Assembly: GCA_019634975.1 (NCBI GenBank)
Contig: JAHCAI010000002.1
Location: 186,001 to 250,000, forward strand
Direction: 5' to 3'
Length of the DNA: 64,000 bases
Origin: Burkholderiales bacterium
GTDB lineage: Bacteria > Pseudomonadota > Gammaproteobacteria > Burkholderiales > SG8-41
Below the pieces are notes generated by a model, which was not told the origin of the DNA, searched no databases, and saw nothing but the letters and a program-made list of their open reading frames with translations. Shown piece after piece: positions 1 to 7,616 of this stretch; the stretch's first letter is position 1; every line of letters starts with the position of its first letter. Both the position numbers and the translations under genes were made by a program.

Positions 1-243
1 GACTCGCCGGTGGCGAAGTTCCTCGAGCGCAATCCGAAGGGCGGCATCCACCATTTCTGCCTCGGCGTCGACGATGTCGGCCAGACGACGGAAGAGCTCG
101 GCGCCGCCGGCGTGCAGGTGCTCGGCAGCGGCAAGGTGCAGCTCAACGTGCACGGCGAGCAGATCGCATTCATTCATCCCAAGGATTTCCTCGGCGCGCT
201 GGTCGAGCTGGAGGAACACAACCAGGACAATAGCCATGGCTGA
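1..243 (+). CDS. VOC-family protein, methylmalonyl-CoA epimerase-like (C-terminal part)
   Basis: The reading frame is open from the first base, so the start lies before the window. About 80 residues remain. The pattern SPVAKFLE...GGIHHFCLGVDD...IHPKDFLGALVELEEH matches the second half of methylmalonyl-CoA epimerases (glyoxalase/VOC fold), in which the His of IHH and the Glu of VELEE bind the metal. Epimerases of this type interconvert (R)- and (S)-methylmalonyl-CoA in propionyl-CoA breakdown. Some members have other substrates, so the exact reaction is inferred. The stop overlaps the start of the next gene by 8 bases, suggesting one transcript with the Ldh-family dehydrogenase. Confidence 0.75.
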   Translation, partial: DSPVAKFLERNPKGGIHHFCLGVDDVGQTTEELGAAGVQVLGSGKVQLNVHGEQIAFIHPKDFLGALVELEEHNQDNSHG

Positions 244-1303
244 ACAGAAACAGCAGCAAAGGGTATCGGGTGACAACCTGCGGGCGTTCATCGCGTCCGC
301 GTTCGAGGCCGTAGCCGTGCCGCGGGAGGATGCGAGAACCATCGCACAGCTGATGGCCCAGGCCGACATCAACGGCTCCGAGGGCCACGGCGTATTCCGC
401 CTGCCGCAGTACATCCGCCGCATCAGGGGCGGCGCGGTCAACGTCAGGCCGAACATCCGCGTCGAGCGCGAGCTGGCGGGCATGGCGGTCGTCAACGGCG
501 ACAACGGCATGGGCCACCTGGTGATGAAATTCGCCGCCGAGAAGGCGATCGAGAAGGCGAAGACCGCGGGCGTGGCCTGGGTCGGCGCGAAGTGGAGCAA
601 CCACGCCGGCCCGGCTTCGCTTTACGCGACGATGCCGCTGGCCCACGACATGATCGGCCTTTACATGGCGGTCGGCAGCGCCAACCACCTGCCGCCCTGG
701 GGCGGGCTCGACATGCTGCTGTCGACCAACCCGATCGCGGTCGCAGTGCCGGCGGGCGAGGAGCCGGCGGTGATCCTCGACATGGCGACGACGGTGGCCG
801 CCTACGGCAAGGTCAAGACCAAGGCGCAGCGCGGCGAGATGATGCCTGAAGGCTGGATGATGGACCGCAACGGCAACCCGCTGACCGATCCGAAGCGCGC
901 GAACGAGGGCTTCCTGCTGCCGATCGGCGGCTACAAGGGCTACGGCCTCGCGCTGATCATCGGCATGCTCGCCGGCAACCTCAATGGCGCGGCGATGGGC
1001 AAGGATGTCATCGACTTCAACAACGACGATACCAGCGTCACCAACACCGGCCATGCCATCGTCGCGATCAACATCGAGGCCTTCGAGGACCTGAAGGCGT
1101 TCAAGCAGGGCATGGACACGCTGATCCGCGACATCCGCAATTCGCAGCGCCTGCCCAACGTCGACCGCATCCGCCTGCCGGGAGAGGGCACGCATGTCGC
1201 GCGTGCCGAGCGCGAGAAGAACGGCGTGCCGATGCCGGAGGCGCTGCTCGCCGCACTCGACCAGCTCGCCGGCGACCTGAAGATCGCGAAAATCGCGCGC
1301 TGA
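236..1303 (+). CDS. Ldh-family (malate/L-lactate/ureidoglycolate-type) NAD(P)-dependent dehydrogenase
   Basis: 355 residues, the usual size for the Ldh_2 family. These cytoplasmic enzymes oxidise 2-hydroxyacids with a non-Rossmann NAD(P) fold. Family hallmarks seen are the N-terminal helical region with DINGSEGHGVFRLPQYI, the substrate loop GAKWSNHAGPASLYA, the motif STNPIAVAVPAG and the glycine-rich GGYKGYGLALIIGMLAG. The ATG at 236 was chosen because it directly overlaps the upstream stop and starts at MAEQK; a longer frame upstream lacks family similarity. The substrate cannot be told from sequence: malate, lactate, sulfolactate and ureidoglycolate are all possible. The adjacent fumarylacetoacetate-hydrolase-family gene on the other strand suggests an organic acid or aromatic catabolism setting. 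Confidence 0.85.
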   Translation: MAEQKQQQRVSGDNLRAFIASAFEAVAVPREDARTIAQLMAQADINGSEGHGVFRLPQYIRRIRGGAVNVRPNIRVERELAGMAVVNGDNGMGHLVMKFAAEKAIEKAKTAGVAWVGAKWSNHAGPASLYATMPLAHDMIGLYMAVGSANHLPPWGGLDMLLSTNPIAVAVPAGEEPAVILDMATTVAAYGKVKTKAQRGEMMPEGWMMDRNGNPLTDPKRANEGFLLPIGGYKGYGLALIIGMLAGNLNGAAMGKDVIDFNNDDTSVTNTGHAIVAINIEAFEDLKAFKQGMDTLIRDIRNSQRLPNVDRIRLPGEGTHVARAEREKNGVPMPEALLAALDQLAGDLKIAKIAR

Positions 1304-1316
1304 CTCACCGGGTTTC

Positions 1317-2300
1317 TCAGGGACGCAGCGGCTCGTCGACGACGCCGTTGCTGAGGATGCCGATGCCCTCGATTTCGGATTCAACGACGTCGCCGGCATT
1401 GAGATACCAGTCGGGATTCGCAAGCGCGCCGCCGCCGGGCGAGCCGGTGGCGATGATGTCGCCGGGCATCAGCGTGATCTGCGAGAAGTGCGCGACCAGT
1501 TGCGGGATGCTGAACAGCATGTCGCGGGTGTTGCCGTCCTGGCGCGTCTCGCCGTTGACCCGGGTCTGGATGCGCAGGTGCATCGGATCGGGGATCGCGT
1601 CGCGGGTGATCATCCACGGCCCCAGCGGCGCGAAGCTGTCGAAGGTCTTGGCGAGAAACATGTGCCCGCCCTGCTTCTCCAGCGCACCGAGATCGCGCGC
1701 GGTGATGTCGTTGACGATGGTGTAGCCGGCGATGACGTCCCAGGCTTTTTCCTCGGGCACGTCCTTGCAGCGCTTGCCGATGACCACCGCGAGCTCGGTT
1801 TCACAGTCCAGCGCCTGCGTGATGCGCGGCTTGATGATGTCGCGCCCCGGTCCGGTAATCGACGACAGTGTCTTGATGAAGCCGGTGGGTATTTTTCCCG
1901 GCGCCTTGCCGGGGAATTGCGTGTAACCCGGGTAGTTGCGGCCGACCACAATCAGCTTGGACGGCCGCACCGGCGCATAGACCCTGCAGTCGGCGAGCGG
2001 CAGGAACAGCGGCTCGCCGCGCAGGCCGGCGGCAGCGGGAGTGCTGGCGGCAAGGTCGGCGAGGAAGGTGTAGGCATCGGCGAGCGCGATCCAGCCCTGT
2101 TCGCCGAGATGCAGGAACTCGGTGATGTAGGGCGGCATCCAGATCGCGGCGAGCTCCTGGCCGCGCGCATTGCCCGCGCGCTGTGTCAGGTGCAGTGCGT
2201 ATCCGGCGCGCAGGTCGGCGACGCGGTCGGGCGCGATCAGCACGCCGAGGCGTGCCAGCGCGCGGGGTTCGTGTTTGAGGCTGTAGCGCAGCAGTTTCAC
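1317..2300 (-). CDS. Fumarylacetoacetate hydrolase (FAH) family protein
   Basis: 327 residues, starting with GTG (MKLLRYSLKHEPRALARLGVLI). The FAH catalytic domain fills the C-terminal two thirds. Metal-binding acidic residues sit in DCETELAVVIGK (the E-x-E pair) and in the later NDITARDLG segment. KTFDSFAPLGPW and PGDIIATGSPGGG are the conserved substrate-pocket motifs. Enzymes of this family cleave or decarboxylate acylpyruvates and 2-oxo-hept-diene-dioates using Mg2+; the substrate here is undetermined. The N-terminal 100 residues resemble the extra domain of 2-hydroxyhepta-2,4-diene-1,7-dioate isomerase-like members. The gene converges with the Ldh-family gene, with only 13 bases between stops. 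Confidence 0.85.
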   Translation of the reverse strand: MKLLRYSLKHEPRALARLGVLIAPDRVADLRAGYALHLTQRAGNARGQELAAIWMPPYITEFLHLGEQGWIALADAYTFLADLAASTPAAAGLRGEPLFLPLADCRVYAPVRPSKLIVVGRNYPGYTQFPGKAPGKIPTGFIKTLSSITGPGRDIIKPRITQALDCETELAVVIGKRCKDVPEEKAWDVIAGYTIVNDITARDLGALEKQGGHMFLAKTFDSFAPLGPWMITRDAIPDPMHLRIQTRVNGETRQDGNTRDMLFSIPQLVAHFSQITLMPGDIIATGSPGGGALANPDWYLNAGDVVESEIEGIGILSNGVVDEPLRP

Positions 2301-2407
2301 GGCAATGTGTTCCCCTTCGTTGACCGGGCTTCGATCATATCAAAGGGCGATACTGTCTCCTCGCGGCGACGCTGCGCGGCCCATGGATGGTTTTGCCGGC
2401 GCCGATC

Positions 2408-2430
2408 CGTGATTTTTCACGCGTTTTTTT
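2408..2430 (+). terminator. Short hairpin followed by seven T (terminator-like)
   Basis: CGTGA-TTTT-TCACG forms a 5-bp stem with a 4-base loop, followed by CG and a run of seven T. It lies about 100 bases before the MlaC-like gene, where no plus-strand gene ends. If it works it would be an attenuator or a guard against read-through. The stem is short, so this is weak. Confidence 0.25.
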
Positions 2431-2529
2431 GTCATTTGCGGGGCCGGTCGCGGAACATTTCATGCCACGGCGCGGCCTAATGCGGGTAAGGTACTCCGGT
2501 GCCTTTGACACACAAGGGATGACAACAAC

Positions 2530-3126
2530 ATGAGAAACGCCATTGCCGCAATCCTGCTGCTCGCGTCCGGCCTGCTGCTGCCGGCGGCCCACGCGCAGAC
2601 CGCGCCCGACGTCCTGGTGAAGAACACCGTCGAGGAGGTGCTCGCGGTGCTCAAGCAGAACAAGGACCGGCGGGTGCTCGAGGAGATCGCGGAGAAGAAG
2701 GTGCTGCCGCATTTCGACTTCCGCGCGATGACCCAGCTGGCGATGGGCGTTTCCTGGCGCAATGCGACCCCGGCGCAGCGCACCGCCCTCGAGAACGCGT
2801 TCCGCACGCTGCTGGTCCGCACCTACACGACGGCGCTGGCCGAGGTCGCCGGCGTGGACCGCACGATCGAGGTGCGGCCGCTGCAGATGAAGCCCGGCGA
2901 TGATTTCACGACCGTGCGCACTCTGGTGAGGGAGCCGGGGCGGCCGCCGATCTCCATTGATTACCGGATGACCCTCACTGACAGGCAGTGGAAGGTCACC
3001 GACATCGTCGCCGAGAACGCGAGCCTGGTGATCAGCTACCGCGGCCAGTTCAATTCGGAAATCGGCCGCTCGGGCATCGATGGCCTGATCAAGCTGCTCG
3101 AGGACAGGAACCGCAAGGGCGCCTGA
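2530..3126 (+). CDS. MlaC/Ttg2D-family periplasmic phospholipid-binding protein (orphan copy)
   Basis: 198 residues with a Sec signal peptide (MRNAIAAILLLASGLLLPAAHAQ). The mature part has the MlaC layout: a helical start (PDVLVKNTVEEVLAVLKQNK), the KKVLPHFDFRAMTQLAMGVSWR segment typical of the family, then a beta-rich C-terminus (VRTLVREPGRPPISIDYRM...WKVTDIVAENASLVISYRGQF). MlaC shuttles phospholipids between the outer-membrane MlaA and inner-membrane MlaFEDB complexes. The main mla operon lies at the other end of the window with its own mlaC, so this is a second copy. It stands just ahead of the GlrK-like kinase gene and may share its transcript (35-base gap). An AAGGGA-like ribosome site sits upstream of the ATG. 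Confidence 0.85.
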   Translation: MRNAIAAILLLASGLLLPAAHAQTAPDVLVKNTVEEVLAVLKQNKDRRVLEEIAEKKVLPHFDFRAMTQLAMGVSWRNATPAQRTALENAFRTLLVRTYTTALAEVAGVDRTIEVRPLQMKPGDDFTTVRTLVREPGRPPISIDYRMTLTDRQWKVTDIVAENASLVISYRGQFNSEIGRSGIDGLIKLLEDRNRKGA

Positions 3127-3161
3127 GGCCTGAAGCGGCGCGGCGAGGGCTGTGCCCCGGC

Positions 3162-4604
3162 ATGCGTTTCCTGCAACCCAATTCCTTTCCCCGGCTGCTG
3201 GTCGTCGGGTTCGCGATGGTGGCGCTGCCGCTGATCCTCGCGCTGGTCAACAATGCGGTCTCGATCAACCAGTTCGCCAGCCGCAGCCAGCTCGCGGTGC
3301 AGCAGGCGGTGCAGTCGACCCAGGCGAGCCGGCGGCTGGCCGAACTGCTCGGGGCCCTCGAGCGCAATGCGCGGCAGATGGCGATCCTCGGCGACCGTTC
3401 CCTGCTCGATGCCTACGAATCCAACCGCGCAGCCTTCCTGAAAGTGGCGGGCGAGTTTGCCGCGCTGCCTTTCGATGCGGAGCAGCGCGCGGCGCTCGAC
3501 GAGATCGTGCGCGGTGAAGCGGAGATCCATGCGCTGCTGAGCGGCTCCGCAGGAAGCGCCGGACTGCGCCGCGCGGCCGGGTCCTTCGTGCGCCTCGATT
3601 CGCTGGCGCGCGGCATCATCGAGCGCGGCGACCGCCTGATCGACCGCGAGGTCGAGGCGATGCGCGAGACCGCGGCGCGGGCCCAGGTCATCACCTTCTG
3701 GCAGATGCTCGCGCTGGTGCCGGTCGCGCTGCTGCTGGCGGCGGGCTTCACGGTGCTGATCGCGCGGCCGATACGCCAGATCGATGCCGCGATCCGCCGC
3801 CTCGGCGGCGGCGATTTCTCGGCACCGGTCGGCGTCAGCGGCCCCCGCGACCTGCAGATGGTCGGCCGCCGCATCGAATGGCTGCGCCACCGGCTGAACG
3901 AGCTCGAGCAGCAGAAGAACCGCTTCCTGCGCCAGGTCTCGCATGAGCTGAAGACGCCGCTGACCGCGCTGCGCGAGGGTTCCGAGCTGCTGTCGGAGGA
4001 GGCATTGGGCAGGCTCACGCCCGAGCAGCAGGAGGTGGCGGGGATCCTGAAGGCCAACAGTATAGAATTGCAGCGTCTGATCGAGGACCTGCTGTCCTAC
4101 GGCGCCGCGGAGTACCAGCGCAGCGCGATGCGCTTCGCGCAGGTCGAGGCGCGCCGCGTGGTCGCCCGCGTGCTTGACGACCAGAACCTTGCACTGCGGG
4201 CACGGGCGCTGCGCGTGGCACCGCATGTCGAGGACGTCACCCTCGAAGCCGATCCGGAGAAACTGCGCATCATGCTCGACAACCTGCTGTCCAATGCCGT
4301 GAAGTTCTCGCCCGAAGGCGGCGTCATCGAGGTCGACGTGCGCCGCGACGGCGAGCACGCGGTGATCGAGGTCTCGGATGCCGGCCCCGGCATCCCCCCG
4401 GCGGAGCGCGAGCGGGTGTTCGATCCCTTTTTCCGCGGACGCAGCGTCGCCGGCGGCCCACTGCGCGGTTCCGGCATCGGCCTGTCGGTGGTGCGGGATT
4501 ACGCGCAGGCGCATGGCGGCACCGTCGAGGTCGTCGACGAGCCGCGGCAGACGGGGGCGCGCCTGCGGGTCCGCTTGCCGCTGCGGCAGGGGATGCCGGC
4601 ATGA
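3162..4604 (+). CDS. glrK: GlrK/QseE-like sensor histidine kinase
   Basis: 480 residues. One N-terminal membrane helix (about 10-32), a helical periplasmic region, a second helix (about 185-205), HAMP (IARPIRQIDAAIRRLGGGDFSAPV), a HisKA dimerisation domain with the phospho-acceptor His261 in RQVSHELKTPLTALREG, and a HATPase domain (NLLSNAVKFSPEGG, DAGPGIPPAERERVFDPFFRG, GSGIGLSVV). All catalytic boxes are present. The order kinase - small lipoprotein - sigma-54 regulator is that of glrK-qseG-glrR in enterobacteria, which is the basis for the name. The ATG at 3162 directly precedes the membrane helix; the frame stays open upstream but reads across the end of the MlaC-like gene. The stop overlaps the next start (ATGA). 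Confidence 0.8.
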   Translation: MRFLQPNSFPRLLVVGFAMVALPLILALVNNAVSINQFASRSQLAVQQAVQSTQASRRLAELLGALERNARQMAILGDRSLLDAYESNRAAFLKVAGEFAALPFDAEQRAALDEIVRGEAEIHALLSGSAGSAGLRRAAGSFVRLDSLARGIIERGDRLIDREVEAMRETAARAQVITFWQMLALVPVALLLAAGFTVLIARPIRQIDAAIRRLGGGDFSAPVGVSGPRDLQMVGRRIEWLRHRLNELEQQKNRFLRQVSHELKTPLTALREGSELLSEEALGRLTPEQQEVAGILKANSIELQRLIEDLLSYGAAEYQRSAMRFAQVEARRVVARVLDDQNLALRARALRVAPHVEDVTLEADPEKLRIMLDNLLSNAVKFSPEGGVIEVDVRRDGEHAVIEVSDAGPGIPPAERERVFDPFFRGRSVAGGPLRGSGIGLSVVRDYAQAHGGTVEVVDEPRQTGARLRVRLPLRQGMPA

Positions 4605-5095
4605 GGACGTTGTGGGCCGGATTGCTGTTGCTGCTGGCCGGTTGCGGTGCGCTGCGCGGCATCGAGGCTCCGGGGGGAGCGGCGCCCCCGGTCGAGGACG
4701 CGCGAGCCGACAGTGCCGAGGCCGCGCGGGCGCTGGCGTTTTACGCGAAGGCGCGCCAGCTCCCGGGGCCGGAGATCGCGCGCGAGCAGGAATCGGCGCG
4801 GCGCGCGCTGGCGCGGTCGCGCAGCGATGCGGCGCGGCTGCGCTACGCCATGCTGCTGACGCTGCCCGGCGCGGCGGCAGGCGATGATGCGCGCGCGCTG
4901 GAGCTGCTGGAACCGGTGACGCGCAGCGCCGACGGCGGGCTGCGCGGGCTGGCGCTGCTGATGACGGCTTTCCTGCAGGAACAGCGCCGGCTCGAGGCCG
5001 GCGCCCAGGGATTGCAGCAGAAGCTCGATGCGCTGCTGTCGCTGGAGCGCAGCATGACGGGGCGCGAGGGCGGCGCGGTGCCGCGGAAAAAATAG
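4601..5095 (+). CDS. QseG-like outer-membrane lipoprotein of the GlrK/GlrR system
   Basis: 164 residues with a lipoprotein signal (MRTLWAGLLLLLAGC), so Cys15 should be lipidated. The rest is alpha-helical, rich in Ala, Arg and Glu, with tetratricopeptide-like spacing (AARALAFYAKARQLPGPEIAREQESARRAL). Sequence identity to enterobacterial QseG is not evident by eye. The call rests on position between glrK and glrR, size and lipobox. In E. coli QseG is an outer-membrane lipoprotein that interacts with the kinase periplasmic part. The start overlaps the glrK stop by 4 bases, implying coupled translation. Confidence 0.65.
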   Translation: MRTLWAGLLLLLAGCGALRGIEAPGGAAPPVEDARADSAEAARALAFYAKARQLPGPEIAREQESARRALARSRSDAARLRYAMLLTLPGAAAGDDARALELLEPVTRSADGGLRGLALLMTAFLQEQRRLEAGAQGLQQKLDALLSLERSMTGREGGAVPRKK

Positions 5096-5144
5096 CCGTG
5101 GCGGAATGCCGCGGCGACATTCGAGGATCAAGGCAGGGACACGC

Positions 5145-6518
<1,374 letters not shown>

Positions 6519-6527
6519 GGGCTGCAG

Positions 6528-6545
6528 CGTCGCTACCAGCCGACT
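6528..6545 (+). promoter_or_regulatory. Candidate GlrR operator 1 (GTC-N10-GAC dyad)
   Basis: GTC at 6529-6531 and GAC at 6542-6544 are separated by 10 bases, matching the inner part of the TGTC-N10-GACA site described for enterobacterial GlrR. It lies about 117 bases before the -24 element, a normal enhancer distance. Both outer bases differ from the consensus, so the assignment is tentative. Confidence 0.4.
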
Positions 6546-6593
6546 GGTGGATTTCCAGCGGATTCAATGACTTGCACCATGCGATCGGCGCGC

Positions 6594-6611
6594 TGTCGCC
6601 GGCCGGAGACG
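6594..6611 (+). promoter_or_regulatory. Candidate GlrR operator 2 (TGTC-N10-GACG)
   Basis: TGTC at 6594-6597 and GACG at 6608-6611 match TGTC-N10-GACA at seven of eight positions. It lies 66 bases after the first dyad and about 51 bases before the -24 box. The paired arrangement suggests cooperative binding. Confidence 0.5.
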
Positions 6612-6661
6612 GCCTCGCCGCGACGGGTTTCTTAAGCATCTGTTTTTAAAGGATTTATTTC

Positions 6662-6677
6662 TGGCACTGCGCTTGCA
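6662..6677 (+). promoter_or_regulatory. Sigma-54 (RpoN) -24/-12 promoter
   Basis: TGGCACTGCGCTTGCA matches the RpoN consensus TGGCAC-N5-TTGCW at every defined position, with exactly 10 bases between the GG and GC. Predicted transcription start is near 6688, about 55 bases before the ATG of the glycine-zipper gene, which has GGAG at 6731. An AT-rich stretch (6635-6660) just upstream could bend DNA. Its position directly after a GAFTGA regulator gene makes GlrR the likely activator. Confidence 0.8.
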
Positions 6678-6742
6678 ATGGAAGCCTTGCGGTTGCGGCC
6701 GGCTCGGCCGGCCTGGCCGCTTGTCCAATTGGAGCAGATGCC

Positions 6743-7345
6743 ATGATGCCCTCGCATGACCCGCAGCCGGTGCCGCCGGCACGCAACGTCCCGCCCCTGC
6801 TGTATCCGACACTGCTGATTGCCGGCATTGCGGTGATCATCGCCAGCATGCTGGGCATTGCCGCGATGAGCGGCCTGCTGCCCGGCGCGCAGTCGCAGCC
6901 CGTCGCCGGCGGATCTGCCGCCATCGATGCTGCTCCGGGCGCTGCCGCGCGCAAGGCGACACCCGCCGCGTCTTCGACGCCGCGCGGACCGGTGGCGATG
7001 TCCGCCGCGACCTGCGCGAACTGCGGCGTTGTCGAATCGCTGCGCATGGTTGAAAACGAGGGCCAGGGCTCCGGGGTCGGCGCGGTGGCCGGCGGCGTGG
7101 TCGGTGGCATACTCGGCAACCAGGTCGGCGGCGGCCGCGGACGCACGGCGATGACCGTGGTCGGTGCGGGAGCCGGCGCCTACGCGGGACATGAACTCGA
7201 GAAAAACATGAACAGGACACGTCATTACGAGATCCGTGTGCGCATGGACGACCAGAGCCTGCGCAGTTTCGCATCGACGCGGGCCGAGGTCGTGCAGGGG
7301 CAGCGCGTGCGCATCCGCGACGGCCGCCCGGTGCCGCTGCAATGA
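6743..7345 (+). CDS. Glycine-zipper 2TM-domain envelope protein
   Basis: 200 residues. An N-terminal membrane anchor (about 20-48, PTLLIAGIAVIIASMLGIAAMSGLL) is followed by a Pro/Ala linker and a CANCG segment. Next comes a glycine-zipper pair (GSGVGAVAGGVVGGILGNQVGGG...AMTVVGAGAGAYAGHELEKNM) and a C-terminal beta-rich part (YEIRVRMDDQSLRSF...VVQGQRVRIRDGRPVPL). This architecture is that of SlyB/YMGG-like outer-membrane-linked proteins, often induced by envelope stress. A second ATG at 6746 is possible. The stop overlaps the next gene (ATGA), so both should be driven by the sigma-54 promoter at 6662. Confidence 0.75.
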   Translation: MMPSHDPQPVPPARNVPPLLYPTLLIAGIAVIIASMLGIAAMSGLLPGAQSQPVAGGSAAIDAAPGAAARKATPAASSTPRGPVAMSAATCANCGVVESLRMVENEGQGSGVGAVAGGVVGGILGNQVGGGRGRTAMTVVGAGAGAYAGHELEKNMNRTRHYEIRVRMDDQSLRSFASTRAEVVQGQRVRIRDGRPVPLQ

Positions 7346-7590
7346 CCGGCGCGAAGCTGCGTGCCGGCCCGGCGCTGGCGGCGGCGCTTTTGCTCGCGTC
7401 CTGCGGCAGCGTGCCGCCGCAGGAAAAGCCGCGTTTCAACCTCTCGGGCTATTCGCCCGCCTTCCGCCAGGGACATGCCGACGGCTGCGCCTCGGCCGGC
7501 GGCAAGCAGCGCCGAGACGAGCGCCGTTTCCGCGAGGATGCGGATTACATGATGGGCTGGAACGACGGCCGCAGCGCCTGCCGCCGCTAG
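7342..7590 (+). CDS. Small lipoprotein of unknown function
   Basis: 82 residues with a lipoprotein signal ending in LLLASCGS; the lipidated Cys is near residue 21. The short mature part (FNLSGYSPAFRQGHADGCASAGGKQRRDERRFREDADYMMGWNDGRSACRR) has the pattern G-Y-x(3)-F-x(2)-G-x(2)-D-G-C and ends in a WNDGR-C motif. Small enterobacterial-type lipoproteins with such repeated G-x-x-DGC/WxDG turns are known but unassigned. It is translationally coupled to the glycine-zipper gene (ATGA), implying joint action at the envelope. No function can be given. Confidence 0.7.
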   Translation: MTGAKLRAGPALAAALLLASCGSVPPQEKPRFNLSGYSPAFRQGHADGCASAGGKQRRDERRFREDADYMMGWNDGRSACRR

Positions 7591-7616
7591 CGCCTGCCGG
7601 ATCGCGGGCTTGGCTT

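Noticed and set aside
3036..5120. A 694-codon minus-strand open frame opposite glrK-qseG
   Set aside because: Its translation is Arg/Ala/Pro-rich with no family features, and the plus strand holds well-recognised genes. GC-rich third positions create long antisense frames. The same applies to long frames at 7236-9848 (+), 18031-21051 (-), 21023-24187 (-), 24000-26243 (-) and 48136-50037 (+).
6635..6660. AT-rich block TGTTTTTAAAGGATTTATTT before the glycine-zipper gene as a further motif copy
   Set aside because: It shares only TGTTTTTA with the main copies, and its position just upstream of the sigma-54 -24 box gives it a simpler reading as a bending or upstream element. Kept only as a weak relative.
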